In this document: in pieces, positions 20,964 to 32,411 of the stretch
How positions within the stretch are numbered: position 1 is the stretch's first letter
How the letters are laid out: each line of letters opens with the position of its first letter
DNA from: Antilocapra americana
Lineage: Eukaryota; Chordata; Mammalia; Artiodactyla; Antilocapridae
Direction: 5' to 3'
DNA length: 64,000 nucleotides
Assembly: GCA_007570785.1 (NCBI GenBank)
Contig: ML660774.1
Span: 16,010,888-16,074,887, forward strand
Translations under genes and position numbers: made by a program
The notes under the pieces: generated by a model
What the model was told of the DNA's origin: nothing
The model's database searches: none
What the model saw: the letters and a program-made list of their open reading frames with translations, nothing else

Positions 20964-21789
20964 ACCCATGGGTCTCCTTTTTATATTTATTATTTTTTAA
21001 TTTTTAATTTATTTTTGACTTTGCTTGTGTCTAGTCAAGGCTATGGTTTTTCCACTAGTCATGTATGGAAGTGAGAGTTAGACTATAAAGAAAACTGAGT
21101 GCTGAAGAATTGATTCTTTTGAACTGTGGTGTTGGAGAAGACTCTTGAGAGTCCCTTGGACTGCAAGGAGATCCAACCAGTCCATCCTAAAGGAGACCAA
21201 TCCTGGGTGTTTATTGGAAGGACTGATGATGAAGCTGAAACTCCAATACTTTGGCTACCTGATGCAAAGAGCTGACTTATTTGAAAAGACCCTGATGCTG
21301 GGGAAGATTGAAGGCGAGAGAAGGGGACAACAGAGGATGAGATGGTTGGATGGCATCACTGGCTCAATGGACATGAGTTTGAGTAAACTCTGGGAGATGG
21401 TGATGGACAGGGAGGCCTGGCGTGCTGCAGTCCATGGGGTCACAAAGAGTCAGACACGATTGAACAACTGAACTGAACTGAACTGTGCTGTGTCTTCATA
21501 ACTGCATGGGTTTTTCTCTAGTTGTGGTGAGCAGGGGCTACTCTCTAGCTGTGGTGCATGGGCTTCACATTTCCGTGGCTTCTCTTGTGGAGTACAGACT
21601 CTAGGGCATGTGAGTTGAGTACTTGCAGCTCCTAGACTCTAGATCATAGGCTCAATAGTTGTGGTGCATGGGCTTTTGCCCCATGGCATATGAGATCTTC
21701 CCGGATCAGAGATTGAACCTGTGTCTCCTGCATTGGCAAGTGGATTCTTTAGCACTGCCACACTAGGAAAATTACCCATGAGTCTTCTT
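20964..21789 (-). mobile_element. CHR SINE, split by a BovB insertion, with target duplication
   Basis: Imperfect 16-mers acccatgggtctcctt (20964-20979) and acccatgagtcttctt (21774-21789) flank the element and differ only by two transitions. The left part is T-rich (ttatttttgactttgc). The right part, from about 21486, has the typical antisense CHR order: ctctagttgtggtgagcagg, ctcaatagttgtggtgcatg, gagattgaacctgtgtctcc. CHR SINEs are tRNA-derived elements shared by ruminants, hippos and whales. A BovB 3' end sits in the middle. Confidence 0.82.
21034..21485 (+). mobile_element. BovB (RTE) 3' end nested in the CHR SINE
   Basis: The sequence tctagtcaaggctatggttt through the actgaactgaactgaactg tail is the last ~450 bases of BovB. 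It encodes part of the region after the RT ([20 protein letters not shown] ... then [19 protein letters not shown]). The junctions tgcttgtgtc (left) and tgctgtgtc (right) look like its target duplication within the CHR. It is 5'-truncated and dead. The reading frame 21145-21471 is a remnant of the BovB ORF, not a host gene. Confidence 0.9.
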
Positions 21790-21910
21790 AACTTGGTTGC
21801 CCAGAGGTAGAGCCAGCAGGGAAGAAGGGTGGGGATCTGTAATGGTCAAACATCAAAAACAGACCAGTCTCTTCACTGCATACCCTTTTTGTCCTCCTGG
21901 CTCTTAGTTC

Positions 21911-22054
21911 ACAGAGATGATCTGTTGTTGTTCAGTCACCAAGTTGCATCTGACTCTTTGTGACCCCATGGACTGCAGCACACCAAGGCCTCCCTGTCCT
22001 CCTCCGTCTCCCGGAGTTTGCCTAAGTTCATGTCCATTGCTTGAACAGAGATGA
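21911..22054 (-). mobile_element. Short BovB-derived 3' end with 10-bp target duplication
   Basis: The 10-mer acagagatga flanks 124 bases (21911-21920 and 22045-22054). The complement of the insert ends with the BovB/Bov-A 3' sequence (gactgcagtccatgg-like stretch, then gttgcaacttggtgactga-type tail). It is either a severely truncated BovB or a Bov-A unit moved by BovB machinery. Confidence 0.85.
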
Positions 22055-22377
22055 ATATGATATCTCAAAGAATCTTCCAATGGATTCCTTTTCATATTAA
22101 GTTAACCAGACTTGATTTCTGTTGCTTGCAATCAAGAATCTTAACTGTTAACTGTAGAGCCTAAAACTTTATCATTTCAAGTTAAACAGACAAACAAGCA
22201 AGCTTTAAACTTTAAGCAGAGAAAAACTGTAAGCACTATTTCAAAGCAACAAAAATATTGGTATAGATTTCCACAAAGGCATGTTCTTCTCTCTGCAGTA
22301 GCCACTGTGGCAAGTCTCAGGGGTCATGATATTGGAAGGTCATTTGTTTCAATCTTGGCCCCAAAATGACTCATATT

Positions 22378-22560
22378 TATAGAATTCTAGAGCTTAAAAA
22401 GGCCCAAGAGATTATATTAAAAAAAAAAAACCTTTATTTATTGATGAGGAAATCACCACTAAGAACAAAGCACTTTCCCCAGTCATATGAAGAATTAATA
22501 GAGGATCAGAGAGCAAGCATTGAAATTTGTAGTCAAGGGCCCCTTTTATCTTAGCTGGCA
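22378..22560 (-). mobile_element. MIR-like fragment
   Basis: The motifs ctttatttattgatgaggaa and caaagcactttccccagtca resemble the antisense core of the MIR/L3 group. An A-run at about 22419-22430 interrupts it. Confidence 0.35.
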
Positions 22561-25462
22561 GATTCTTGGAATTCAACTCAAGAGGCTTTCTCATGCCTTG
22601 GCATTAAGAAGAACAGACTCTCTCTTCATAATATATGAAGGCATTATCTTATATCAATGCCACAGTGCTCTGTGGCTGCCTGGCTCATTCATGCAGGCTA
22701 GTGTATTGATGAAGCCAAGGTCATAGGCTTGAGTCAGGAGTGGGCAGTCAGTCTGGCTCACGTCCCACAGCGCAGTGTCCAGATGCTGGCTGGCTGTGCC
22801 ATAATAACGGGACTCTGCTGCAGAGGACACCTGGGTAAGAGAGAGAGAATGGCTCCATGAGATCCATGACCACACTGCTCAGAACGTGGGGCAGAAGCAG
22901 CTCCCAGAGGGGCTCAGAGGAAGATTAATGGTGTCCACTTTATATACAGAGGAGGTAATATTAGGCCCTTTGCTTTAGAAAAGAAAGCATATGTGACAGA
23001 AAACAGTGAAGGATTCCATTTACTAAATAAAGCCTTGCCAATTAGGAACGTTCGTTTGTCTTAGGATAAATGCCAGGTATCTCTCCCCTTGAGAAGTCTC
23101 CTATTCCTCCTCCACTCCCTACTCCAGACCACGCTTGCCCTATAAAGAGAAGGGGGATAGCCCCCAGAGCATTCCACTGCCATGACCCTACAGTTGCCCA
23201 TGCCCACTCACCAATTTCTTATTGATGGGATAAGTTTGGAGAGAACCAGGAACACCAAAAGAATGCATATAACAGACTTAGTGAAATCAAAGCAATGAAA
23301 GATGTTGCTGTGGTCTGAATTAATTAAGAATTAGTTAGAGAAAGGACTAGTTCTTAAAGAACGGGGAGGATTTTTATGGAGCAAGAGGAAAGTGTGGGAG
23401 GTGTCCCAGTATGGGAGGACAGGGACACGGTGATAGGGTGTACGAGGCATGTGCTAGGCATCCTATGGAGAACTGAAGGGAGAGGAAGTTTCCTTCAGAA
23501 AGACATCGGGAGATGGGTTTGAAGAAAGCAGGCTAAGGCCACGTTGAAGTGACAGGCTGAGCGGTGTTGTCTTTGCTCAGCAGGCAGGGGGACCCCTGGA
23601 AGCCTTTAGAGCAGGGAGGCACACTGGTTACAGCCATGCTCAAGGAAGAGGAGTCTGACAGTGACTGGAGGCAGCTCGTTGGAGGTGGTTGGCAGGCAGG
23701 CTGGGAACTGCATTCATGATGAAGAGTGACCTTAAGTCGAATAAAGGGTTGATGATTCAAGGTCTGTATTCCTGGTGAGTCATGGACAGGGAGGGAGGAG
23801 GACTTATTCTTCCTTGTTAGGAAGTAGCTCTGGTGTTACCACTAAGTTCCAGAAAACGTACCTTTGTTTCAGACCAGAATACCAAAGACCCGATGTCTTC
23901 AATGAACTTGGCCCTGTAGATGTTCAGGTACGCAGCAGAGCAAGCCTGATCCGGGAGCGGATGGGCCACTCTGGACCACACAGAGCTTGGCCATGGCATG
24001 TGCTTAATGAGTCTTTACTAGGCGAGCAGTTCTGATTAAAAACAAAATGTGTTTGACAGTGAAGAGTCCCACAGGAGCCTTCATCTGCCTTGTCCAGAAC
24101 CTAATCAACCAGATAGGATCCATGAAAACTGAATCTCCGTCAAAGCAGGATGTTGGACTGGAGGCCCCTGCACCTGGCCCCACAGAGTCTGGCCTTCCAA
24201 CCTGCTGCTCCTCTGCAGATGAGAAGCTGCTTGGATTACGCTTGTCACCAGGCCACTGGGCTGCAGGACACACACGCAGCTGGATAGGTAGGGATAGAAG
24301 AGGAATAAGACATTCACACCTTACTGTAAAATCTTGTCACTAGACTACACGTAGATTTTAAGAACCTAGGTCCCATCCAGTCTGTGTTCATTTGATCTAC
24401 TAGCTAGACTATTTTGCCTGAATTAAGCAGTCTTCTGAGTCAAACGAATGGCCTAATAGATATTTCACAGAACTGACCAAATAGTTGACTGTTCTGTCTT
24501 TTCAATTCATATTATTAAAAAGCACCAGCACTGTAACTTCCTCAAAATCTGTAGGAAGATTTACAACTCCTGGCATCCCAGTCCCACATTTTGAATAATG
24601 ATCTTTTTAAAACATGTTACCACCACCATCCAACACATTTATGTGGAGCAAGTAAATTTTTCCTGTTACAGAGCTTTATAACCTCTGATATGTTGGCCCA
24701 TAGCCTAAAAAGGGAATATAGGTAGCAGTCTTGACAAAATCAGGAAAAGAAAATACATGAGATAAAGGGAATGAAAAGATGTTTGTGATGTGGGTATATA
24801 ATTACAGTCAGTGAACCCTCTGTGCTCAGGGAATGGAGTAAAGAGGTTGGGTCATTGGATCCCAGACTCCAGAGCAAAAGCCAAGAGACCAGGTAAGCCA
24901 GGAGAGCTAAGGTCTGCTCTGCAAAGCCTGTGCTCTCGAAGCCTAGGTGGGCCGGGGGCAGCAGCCAACTCTGCCTGTTTCTCAGCCTCCCACCCCCACC
25001 CCCACTGCCTCTCCACTGCACAGGGTCTGTCAACAGAGCCAGTTTTCCTCCTCGGCACTCCCGCCCCAAACCTCCCACCCCACCCCCACCCCTCTTCGCT
25101 GAAAGACCCAGGGCTCAGGTGGCAGGAGCATTGCTGGCTTCTGTGTGGAGTCAGGGGAAATCACCGGCTGCTTGAGCTTTGCTGGAGTGTTCAAGAGACT
25201 GGTTTCATTTGATTAAAAGCTCCATCCTCCAGGAAAGAAGCCAGGTCTGTGGGAAGCCCGAGTGCCAGCAGAATTCCACAGAGAAGCAGGAAGACAAGTG
25301 ACGGGTTCAGCTCGGCTGCTACCAAACACACAGCTGCACTTAGCCACAGGGCTCTCAGCCTTCCCACCCCAGCCAGCCCTGGGTTCTCCAACTGTGCTCT
25401 GGGCACATCCTGTGACCCTCATGAAAAGCCACGTAAGGAGAGATGCTGTGAGAGCTATGCCC
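22561..25462. other. Low-copy non-coding DNA, GC rising to the right
   Basis: About 2.9 kb without a recognised gene. The stretch 23340-23720 may hold a diverged L2 (antisense) but I cannot defend exact limits. From 24800 the GC content climbs, with C-rich clusters at 24989-25006 and 25074-25092. Open frames of 68-133 codons here overlap on both strands, which points to base composition rather than coding. Confidence 0.4.
25074..25092 (-). other. Candidate G-quadruplex / i-motif sequence
   Basis: On the plus strand four C-tracts (3, 4, 5, 4) are each separated by a single A. The minus strand therefore carries four G-tracts with 1-nt loops, which fits the quadruplex rule. Confidence 0.65.
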
Positions 25463-25658
25463 AGTCTTTCCGTTGTGTCTGACTCTTTATGACCCCATGG
25501 ACTGTAGCCTGCCAGGCTCCTCTGTGGGATTTCCCAGGCAAGAATACTGGAGTGGGTTGCCATTTCCTACTCCAGGAGATCTTCCTAACCCAGGGATCAA
25601 CCTACATCTCCTGCACTGGCAGACCAATTCTTTACCACTCTGCCACCTGGGAAAACCC
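25463..25658 (-). mobile_element. Bov-tA SINE
   Basis: The complement shows the head (gttttcccaggtggcagagt, gtaaagaattggtctgccag), the body and the tail gagtcagacacaacggaaag. A short deletion is visible in the body near 25525. No target duplication was resolved. Confidence 0.88.
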
Positions 25659-27373
25659 AAGAATAGATGGGTTAAAGCTAAACCCACAGTCAGGGAATGC
25701 AGCAGGTACATGCCCAAGAAAGAGCTGTGCCTGTTAGTCTATCGTATTTCAGTCAGGTCCATGCTTTGCGTCCTCTGAAGAGTTGAGGGGTGCTGAGGGG
25801 AAGGGCATATGGACAGGCTGCTGTACCCTGGCTCACCTCACAGAACAGCTCCACTTGTGTCCCGGGTGTTCCCCGGGTGCTCTCAACCTTCAAGAGCCAG
25901 GTAAAATTGCCTGCACAAGGAGTTTCCGATTCCAAAGCCTCTGACTCTGCAAAGCCCTCCCCAGGATGCTCCCTGGAGGGGTGGCAGCCTCCTGGTTCTC
26001 TTAGCAGAGTGAGATCCTGCCTGCTTACAAAATTCTGCATCTCTTTGCTGAACCCAGGACACTAAGAAGCTACATCTCTGATTTCCATCGGGAACAAAAG
26101 TAAACAAACCCTAAAAGCCTTAGCCATGAGAAGCAGGTGTGAGAAGGACAGACTTTGAGAGAGGACTGGAAGCTGCAAGGAGAGAGTTGTAGGGCACCCA
26201 AACTGGCAGGGAGCCCTAAACGTCGCTGTTGGGCTTCCCTGTTCTTTCTCACCACTGCAGCCTCCAGTGGCTGGGGTCCGCTGTCTTGCCCTTCACTGAA
26301 CCAGAGTTCAATTAGTAGCACTTCTTACCAGTGGCTCCTCATCTCCCCTTCCTCTCCTTTCCCTTTCTCTATTCCATCCCTGTAGGAACCAGCTACTTTC
26401 TGCCCAGGCCCCTGGAGTTTCATCATATAACTTAAGCCATTATTCAGACATTTTCCCAAATATGTATTTGATTTTTGTTATTCCTGGTAGTTGTGAACTA
26501 TCAAATCACAGCAAATACTGAAGTAAGGAATACTGAGCCCCTGCTCCCATGGAAATACAGGCTTAGGCTCCAGTGAGGCTCGAGTCACAACTCCTTTGTC
26601 AATCAGTCAATACATAACTTTGTTTCATGTGTTTTTCTATTTAAAGATGCCTTATTTAAGAGATGTTGTTGATTCATTAATGATTCATTAATGACTAAAC
26701 TCGTGGTCAACAGCGCTGTAACTCATGCTGGCTGAAGATTATCGATTTTGTCTGTAAGGCACTTAGGAACTTCAGTACTGTGCTTTAGGGCTATTTTAAA
26801 CAGCAAAATTACCAACAAAGGGCACAAAAATGCAAAAAAACAAAAAGTAGCACTAAATAGACCTCCAAAATGACACTGATGACAATAGAAGGGCCAAAGG
26901 GAGAAGACAGAACATCACCTTGTTCAGTCCCAGCTGGGAACACATACATTAAATGAATTAATTATTTGCTGCTCTGCAGATGTCTGTGAATAACTGCAAA
27001 AGTACTGCAAGTATTGATTGGGGGGGGTGACAAACATGTTTTAGCAAGTACATAAATTAAGAAATATGGAATTGGCAGATAGTTAGGATGAACTGTACAT
27101 CCTTTCCTAAGAAGCATAATGGTGCCAACTATTCAGATAACTGTTTTCCATTTTATCCTTTAATATTAACATAGAATTCATTTGAAAAATTGGTTCTCCT
27201 GTTTAAAGGAGATTTGGAAACCAGTGTTTTGGAAAACCTGATCCGTGGTTTATTCCAGTTGCAATTATCAGTCTTGTCTAGTAACAGAGAATAGATGAAA
27301 CTTAACCTCGTGAAGAGAACAGAGAGAAGAATCTAAATATTACACATAGTGGGGCGGTTGCATGTTACTGTAA
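25659..27373. other. Low-copy non-coding DNA
   Basis: No exon or named repeat. A small direct repeat of gattcattaat occurs at 26671-26692. Confidence 0.4.
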
Positions 27374-27482
27374 GATTTCTGTTTGGTAGAGAAGATAATC
27401 TCAGGGTCTTCTTTTATTGTCCTGTAGGACATTAGCCAGTTTTGTATCCAATCTACAAAATGTTATTCTAGAATTCCTTTTT
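27374..27482 (+). repeat. Copy A of a diverged unclassified pair
   Basis: It shares gatttct, gtagagaagata, ttttgtatc(c/t)aatcta and ttattctagaattc in the same order and spacing with 29428-29540, about three quarters identical with one indel. It is not a family I can name. Confidence 0.7.
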
Positions 27483-28376
27483 CCAAATTGCCTAGAAGGT
27501 GAACCCTAAGAATCTAACCTTCCCCTTTCATAAGCCTGAGAAGCATTCTTCAGACCTTTCAGAGTCTCTGGGTATATCCTGCAGCTTGTTGCAAACCTTG
27601 GGAATGTTTTTAGGAATGTTAATTGTTTCAATTAAAAGACAAGAACTACTGTAACGAACTCAGATGTTTGTGTCGAAAGTCAGCACCAGTTTCTTCTTCT
27701 TGTACAAAGTTTACCCTGAGGCTCTGGGATCAGAGCTGGGTGAAATGCAGTAAACTCAGACTGATGATAGGTTTACTGCAAGAGATTTTATGTTTTTGGA
27801 GCTTCACCAAGGTTCCCAGGTCTTTGTCATTAACTGCTTTCACAGTTCCCCTCTGTTTGCTTTTAGCCGTTGAACAAAATCAAAGGATGGATGGGTGTGT
27901 GTGTAAGCATGGATGTTATTTTTGTTTTATTTGAAAAGCACTTATAAGTTTCAGGCTTTGTGTCCACGGAGCTTGGTTCTTGGCTATGGAAACCTGACAC
28001 TGGCTGGCCCTCCAGCAGCCAGTGGGCATGTGCAGCCATCATATGTACAGATGGCATTTCAATCACTTACCTTACACCTTCCTCCACACAGAAATGAGTT
28101 ACATGTGCTCCATGTTGCAGAAGGCTGAAAGGTGGGAGTGACTCACCAGGTTTACGAAAGTCAGTGACAGTAGTATCCAGTTCAGCATCAGACAAAGAAA
28201 CAGATGTGAATCAAAATAGAGCTTTGGTCACTTGAGAATTGTTTGATACTACCTTTTAGTTTGTTAAGAAAATAATCCCAAACTTAAAAATAAAGCAAAG
28301 TCAAGAGCACACCCTCTCAATGCCCTATTGGACCTACTGCTTAACAGGGTTGGCCAAAGATCTTTATTATTTAGAG
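27483..28376. other. Low-copy non-coding DNA
   Basis: A 103-codon frame at 27623-27934 has no recognisable domain. Nothing else is seen. Confidence 0.4.
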
Positions 28377-28487
28377 TAGTGGGTTTGAAACTTAGCTTCA
28401 TGTTGGAAGTACTGGGGACCTTCAAATACAGATGCCTGACTCCTACACCTAGACATTTTAATGTAATGGTATGGGGTGATGTGATGG

Positions 28488-29275
28488 GCTGAATAATGCC
28501 CCCCTCCCAAAGGTATCCTCAATCCAATCCTCAGAATCTATGAATATGTTACCTTATGTGATAAAAAGATCTAAAAAGATGTGATTAAGTTAAGGACCTT
28601 GAAATGGGGAGATTAACCTAAATTATCTCAAGATGTGAGAGTGAATGAAAGCTGCTTAGTTGTGTCCTGCTCTTTGTGACCCCACGGACATGGAATTCTC
28701 TAGGCCAGAATACAGGAGTGGATAGCTGTTCCCTTCCCCAGGCGATCTTCCCAACCCAGAAATCAAACCCAGGTCTCCCTCATTGCATGCGGATCCTTTA
28801 CCAGCTGAGCCACAATGGAAGCCCAAGAATACTTGACTGGGTAGCCTATCCCTTCTCCAGCAGATCTTCCCAACCCAGAAATCAAACTGGGGTCTCTTGC
28901 ATTGCAGGGGGATTCTTTACCAACTGAGCTATCAGGGAAGCCAGTTGGGAGGGGAGCAATATCATTACAGTGACCCTCATAAAAGGGTGGCAGGCAGACC
29001 AGCATCAGAGAGGGAAGATGGAAGCAGAGGTCAGAGGACCGAGAGAGGACGGGCGCTGCTGGCTTTGGGGTTGGAGGAAGGGCCGTATGGCCAGGGGTGC
29101 AGGGTCCTCTGGAAGCTGGAAAGACAAGGAATGGGTTCTCCCCGGAGCCTCAGAAGACCACAGCCTTGGAACACATTTTAGACCTCTGACCTCCAGAACT
29201 GCAAGAGAAAAGAGTTGTTTTGCTTTCAGCCTCTATGTCTGGGGTAATTTGTTATGAGAAGAAGCTAACACAGGT
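28488..29275 (+). mobile_element. MLT1-type (MaLR) LTR remnant inside MER5
   Basis: The motifs gggctgaataatgccccc, aatcctcagaatctatgaat, gatgtgattaagttaaggac, gaaatggggagattaaccta, then (after a SINE) catcagagagggaagatgga, ggctttggggttggaggaag, tctggaagctggaaagacaa, gacctctgacctccagaact and ggtaatttgttatgagaaga follow an old mammalian-wide LTR of the MaLR group. The subfamily is uncertain. There is no internal coding region. Confidence 0.55.
28638..28942 (-). mobile_element. Two-headed Bov-tA SINE inside the LTR
   Basis: On the complement the tRNA-like head occurs twice (about 28942-28855 and 28822-28740), separated by a short linker, before a single body and tail at 28638. It has the same dimeric design as 18277-18592. 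It is the youngest layer of a three-level nest. Confidence 0.88.
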
Positions 29276-29427
29276 GGAACATTGGGTGTCAGGATTTTTA
29301 AAATCCCCCTATGTGATTCTAGAAGTTTGGGAACCCACTGATCTAACAAAATGCATCTGTGTTTGGCTTGGATATTAACCATTTGATCAGAGCCAAACAC
29401 TGCTGTGAGGTTACAAGGTATTTTACA

Positions 29428-29540
29428 GATTTCTAGTTAGTAGAGAAGATAACCTCAAGGTCATGAATTGATTGCCCCATAGACTTTAAACTAATTTTGT
29501 ATCTAATCTAGGCATTTTATTCTAGAATTCTGTTTTCTGA
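29428..29540 (+). repeat. Copy B of the diverged unclassified pair
   Basis: Same-orientation partner of 27374-27482, about 2.05 kb downstream. Confidence 0.7.
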
Positions 29541-29654
29541 AACATAGTTTTCTGTTTTCTGAAATGCCTGTAAGTATCCAGTTCTTCAAAATGCTTTTGG
29601 AACCAAATTTACTATCATGCTCATTCCCTCAATAATTAAAATACATTTTTGACA

Positions 29655-29862
29655 CATGTCTTTTTTTTCTTTTTTAATTATTTATTATTTATTTAGTTAT
29701 ATGGCTGTGCTGGGTCTTAGTTGCATCACAAAGAACCTTTAGTGCAGCATGTGAATTCTTGGTTGCAGTATATGGGATCTAGCTCCCCAACCAGGGATTG
29801 AACCTGGGCTCCCTGCATCAGGAGCACAGAGTCTTAGCCATTGGACCACCAGTAAACTCCTT
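29655..29862 (-). mobile_element. CHR-type SINE, short form
   Basis: A T-rich start is followed by ggctgtgctgggtcttagtt, then ccccaaccagggattgaacc, tgggctccctgcatcag, agtcttagccattggaccac and caccagtaaactcc. The complement thus begins with a tRNA-like head. Imperfect flanks tttgacacatgt and tttgacatttgt could be its target duplication. Confidence 0.75.
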
Positions 29863-30134
29863 TGACATTTGTTTATTCTGTTTATATGAATGTCTTGCTT
29901 TGAACTCTTGAAGATATACTTCCATGTGTCCAGTTATAGGTATTTGTGAGAAGGGAAAAAAAAATATGTGAGAATACCAGTTTTTGTCCTTTGGAAGAGC
30001 TGAAAGTAAGATTGAAGAGTTGCTTCTGAAGTTACAGATGGAAGGCCAGAGTAGTCACTGATGCTGGGCCACAGGGGTCTGAGCTGGAAGAAGCCCATTT
30101 CCTGTCATCATCTTTCTGGTTTTCAGTTGCTGCT

Positions 30135-30315
30135 GGTAGATAGGGCTGGCTTTAAATCCTCCATTGCTTCATAGCTGTATGATCTTGAGAATATTGGCTT
30201 AAAGTCTCAATTTCTTCATCTGAAAAAATTGTTATCATTTATATCATAGCATAATAGTCCATGAGAGATTGCATGGAAAGTCTTTAGTCCAGTGCCTGAC
30301 ACCTGGGACATACTC
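30135..30315 (+). mobile_element. MIR SINE, nearly full length
   Basis: Sense MIR order: gctgtatgatcttgagaata, ggcttaaagtctcaatttct, tcatctgaaaaaattgttat, then gcctgacacctgggacatac near the 3' end. Confidence 0.65.
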
Positions 30316-31662
30316 AGTTAAAGCATCACCCAGGCAGCTGAGCTATGCTAGCAATGACACCTACTTTCTTTACTTCATGCCAATGACAGTAGCGATGCCA
30401 CTGATGGTCACAGGGTTGAGTAGATTACATTAAATGGCCAAAAAATTTAATTTTCTTCCCAGAAGACCTAACTGTAGGCAAGGCAGAAATTTCAGGCCAA
30501 GGAAAAGCCTGAGTCTATCTTTCTTGCACTCAGGTTACCTGTAGGACCTTTTAAACTGATAGGGAGATGCCCCCTTATTGGTCTGCTTTCCCTTTGACAT
30601 TTCCGCCTTTCAGGTATTTGCCTCTCACTGACATGCTGAACCTGGCTTCAAATTACATGCCATGGGGCGAGGAAACAGAAATTAATCAGCATTGCATTTC
30701 TTCCCCTAAGTACCTGTCAATACGGCTGAAAGCGTGGGACTTTGTGCAGATGAAGATTCCGTGGAAATACATTGAGTTTACAACTCTCCTTCGCTTGGCT
30801 TTAAGTGACACTGAGTCTACACCAGAAACGCGTACAGGACCTCATCAGGGCTGAAGACGCCGCTTCTCCATCCATGAAACTCTTCCTGAGTGGCAGAGGC
30901 CCAAGTCCACATTATGAAGGCTTGTAAGGTGGAGCTGAAAGGAGTTCAGAACCATCAAAGTCAAATAACTAGAATCTGGAGAGACTGAGTTCAAGGATTA
31001 AATATCTACCCTGTCAGTTGATCCAACTGAGAGTTGAGAGATAGGAATGATAACCATGCAAAGAATTTTGACCAGATAAAGTTCCAGAGAGGTCAGGTCT
31101 CATTTAGGGTCACCCTGAGGTTATGGGGAAAATAAGTGAAGAAAAGCCACATCCGTCACTAGACGGGAGAAAACAAAAATGAACCCTTTAAGTTACAGAA
31201 CATAAATGAGAACAGCAGCCCCTCACTTGGGTAAATTATGTATGTGGTCAGATAGGTTCATTTATAAGTCTGAACATTAATTAATTCAGTTGGTCAGTTA
31301 TCAAACAAGCAATTACTGACACTCTACAAATACCTGGCAACCTGCTGAGTAAAGATAAGTAAGAAATAATGGCCAATCCCAAGAAGCCTGTAGTTTCAGT
31401 AATTAACATAGTAAATGCTACCGGGGGAGGATATATCTGGTACAGTGGTATCATAGGAAAGAGTGGTAGCATATGAGAGGTTTTTTCTGATTAGTTTATA
31501 TAACTCAACATCTGCTTCTGCAGACTTAAGGAGCCCTACTTTCAGACATCTAGAAATAAACTCTTTTCTTTATTCTTTAGTAGACTCTGACAAATGACCG
31601 ATTCATTGAGTTATTTTACCTGTGTAAGGGAGTATTTTCCACAGGTAAAACAGCACGTGGGC
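30316..31662. other. Low-copy non-coding DNA
   Basis: A 95-codon frame (30567-30854) starts upstream of a tttcag/gt-like site but shows no domain. A possible L2 fragment lies at about 31270-31420. Confidence 0.4.
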
Positions 31663-31878
31663 TTCCCTGGTGCCTTAGTGGTAAAGAACCCACATGCCAT
31701 TGCAGGAGATGTGGGTTTGATCCCTGCATCAGGAATATCCCCTGGAGAAGGAAATGGCAACTCACTCCAATATTCTCGCCTGGAGAATTCCATGGACAGA
31801 GGAGCCTGGCAGGTGGGCTACAGTCCATGGGGTGACAAAAAGTCGGACATGACTCAGTGACTGAGCACGCATGCACAA
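31663..31878 (+). mobile_element. Bov-tA SINE
   Basis: Sense orientation: gggcttccctggtgccttag, gtaaagaacccacatgccat, B-box-like gggtttgatccctgc, cccctggagaaggaaatggc, a body with a small insertion (gcaggtgggctac), and a ggacatgactcagtgactga tail. Confidence 0.92.
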
Positions 31879-32411
31879 AATATCACATAAAGGAATTTTT
31901 CTCTGCTTCCCTTGAAAGATCCCTCACTCCTATCTGAACCTTGACCAGGACTAGCTCAGGCCCTGGGAGTACCCAGCCAGTCTCACAGTTACCATGAGCT
32001 CTGGGAAGCTGGGACATGAATGGGCTTCCCACCTGTGGGCTTGTCCCCTCTGGGTAGCAAGATCCATAGGTGAGGCTCCTCGAGCCATCACAGGTTAACA
32101 GGGGTGAGGATGAGGCCTGAGCCACTCGGGAATGCAGTACTCAGCTCCAGTCACAGGGGGACACACAGGAACTGGACCTCAGAGAGGGAAAGGAAGAGGT
32201 TCCGAGCTTGCTATTCCCTTGTCAGGAACCAGCAGCTGGTCGACTGCAGCCAGGAGATACTTTCCAGTGAAGAAAGTAGGGCCACTGTGTGTAACAGGCT
32301 TGTTATGTCTCCAGATAGAAGGTGTGTTTATTATATTATTTGAAGATATTCAATTTTACTATAGACAATAGCATATGTACAAAATGGATAAAGCTCATAG
32401 GATGTGTTAAG
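31879..32411. other. Low-copy non-coding DNA
   Basis: Nothing is recognised. Several overlapping short open frames have no domain. Confidence 0.4.

Larger units (their letters stand above)
28377..29340 (+). mobile_element. MER5-type (hAT-Charlie) element split by an LTR
   Basis: The left part (28377-28487) runs tagtgggtttgaaacttagc ... gatgcctgactcctacacct ... ggtatgggg. The right part (about 29276-29340) runs gtcaggatttttaaaatccc ... tgtgattctagaagtttggg and ends gaacccactg. Together they follow the short non-autonomous MER5 DNA transposon, with decayed cagtggttctcaaa/gagaaccactg ends. About 790 foreign bases lie between. Confidence 0.6.

Noticed and set aside
24740..25563. Several overlapping 70-133-codon frames on both strands near 25 kb
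   Set aside because: Frames open on both strands in a GC-rich, C-tract-rich region are best explained by composition and a Bov-tA. No domain was seen.
30567..30854. 95-codon frame preceded by a tttcag/gt-like site, possible exon
   Set aside because: No known protein similarity could be recognised, the acceptor and donor context is weak, and no companion exon was found.
32132..32411. Possible 5' half of the MLT1 LTR split by BovB
   Set aside because: The sequence left of the BovB shows no MLT1 motifs, so only the 3' remnant (33342-33506) is kept.
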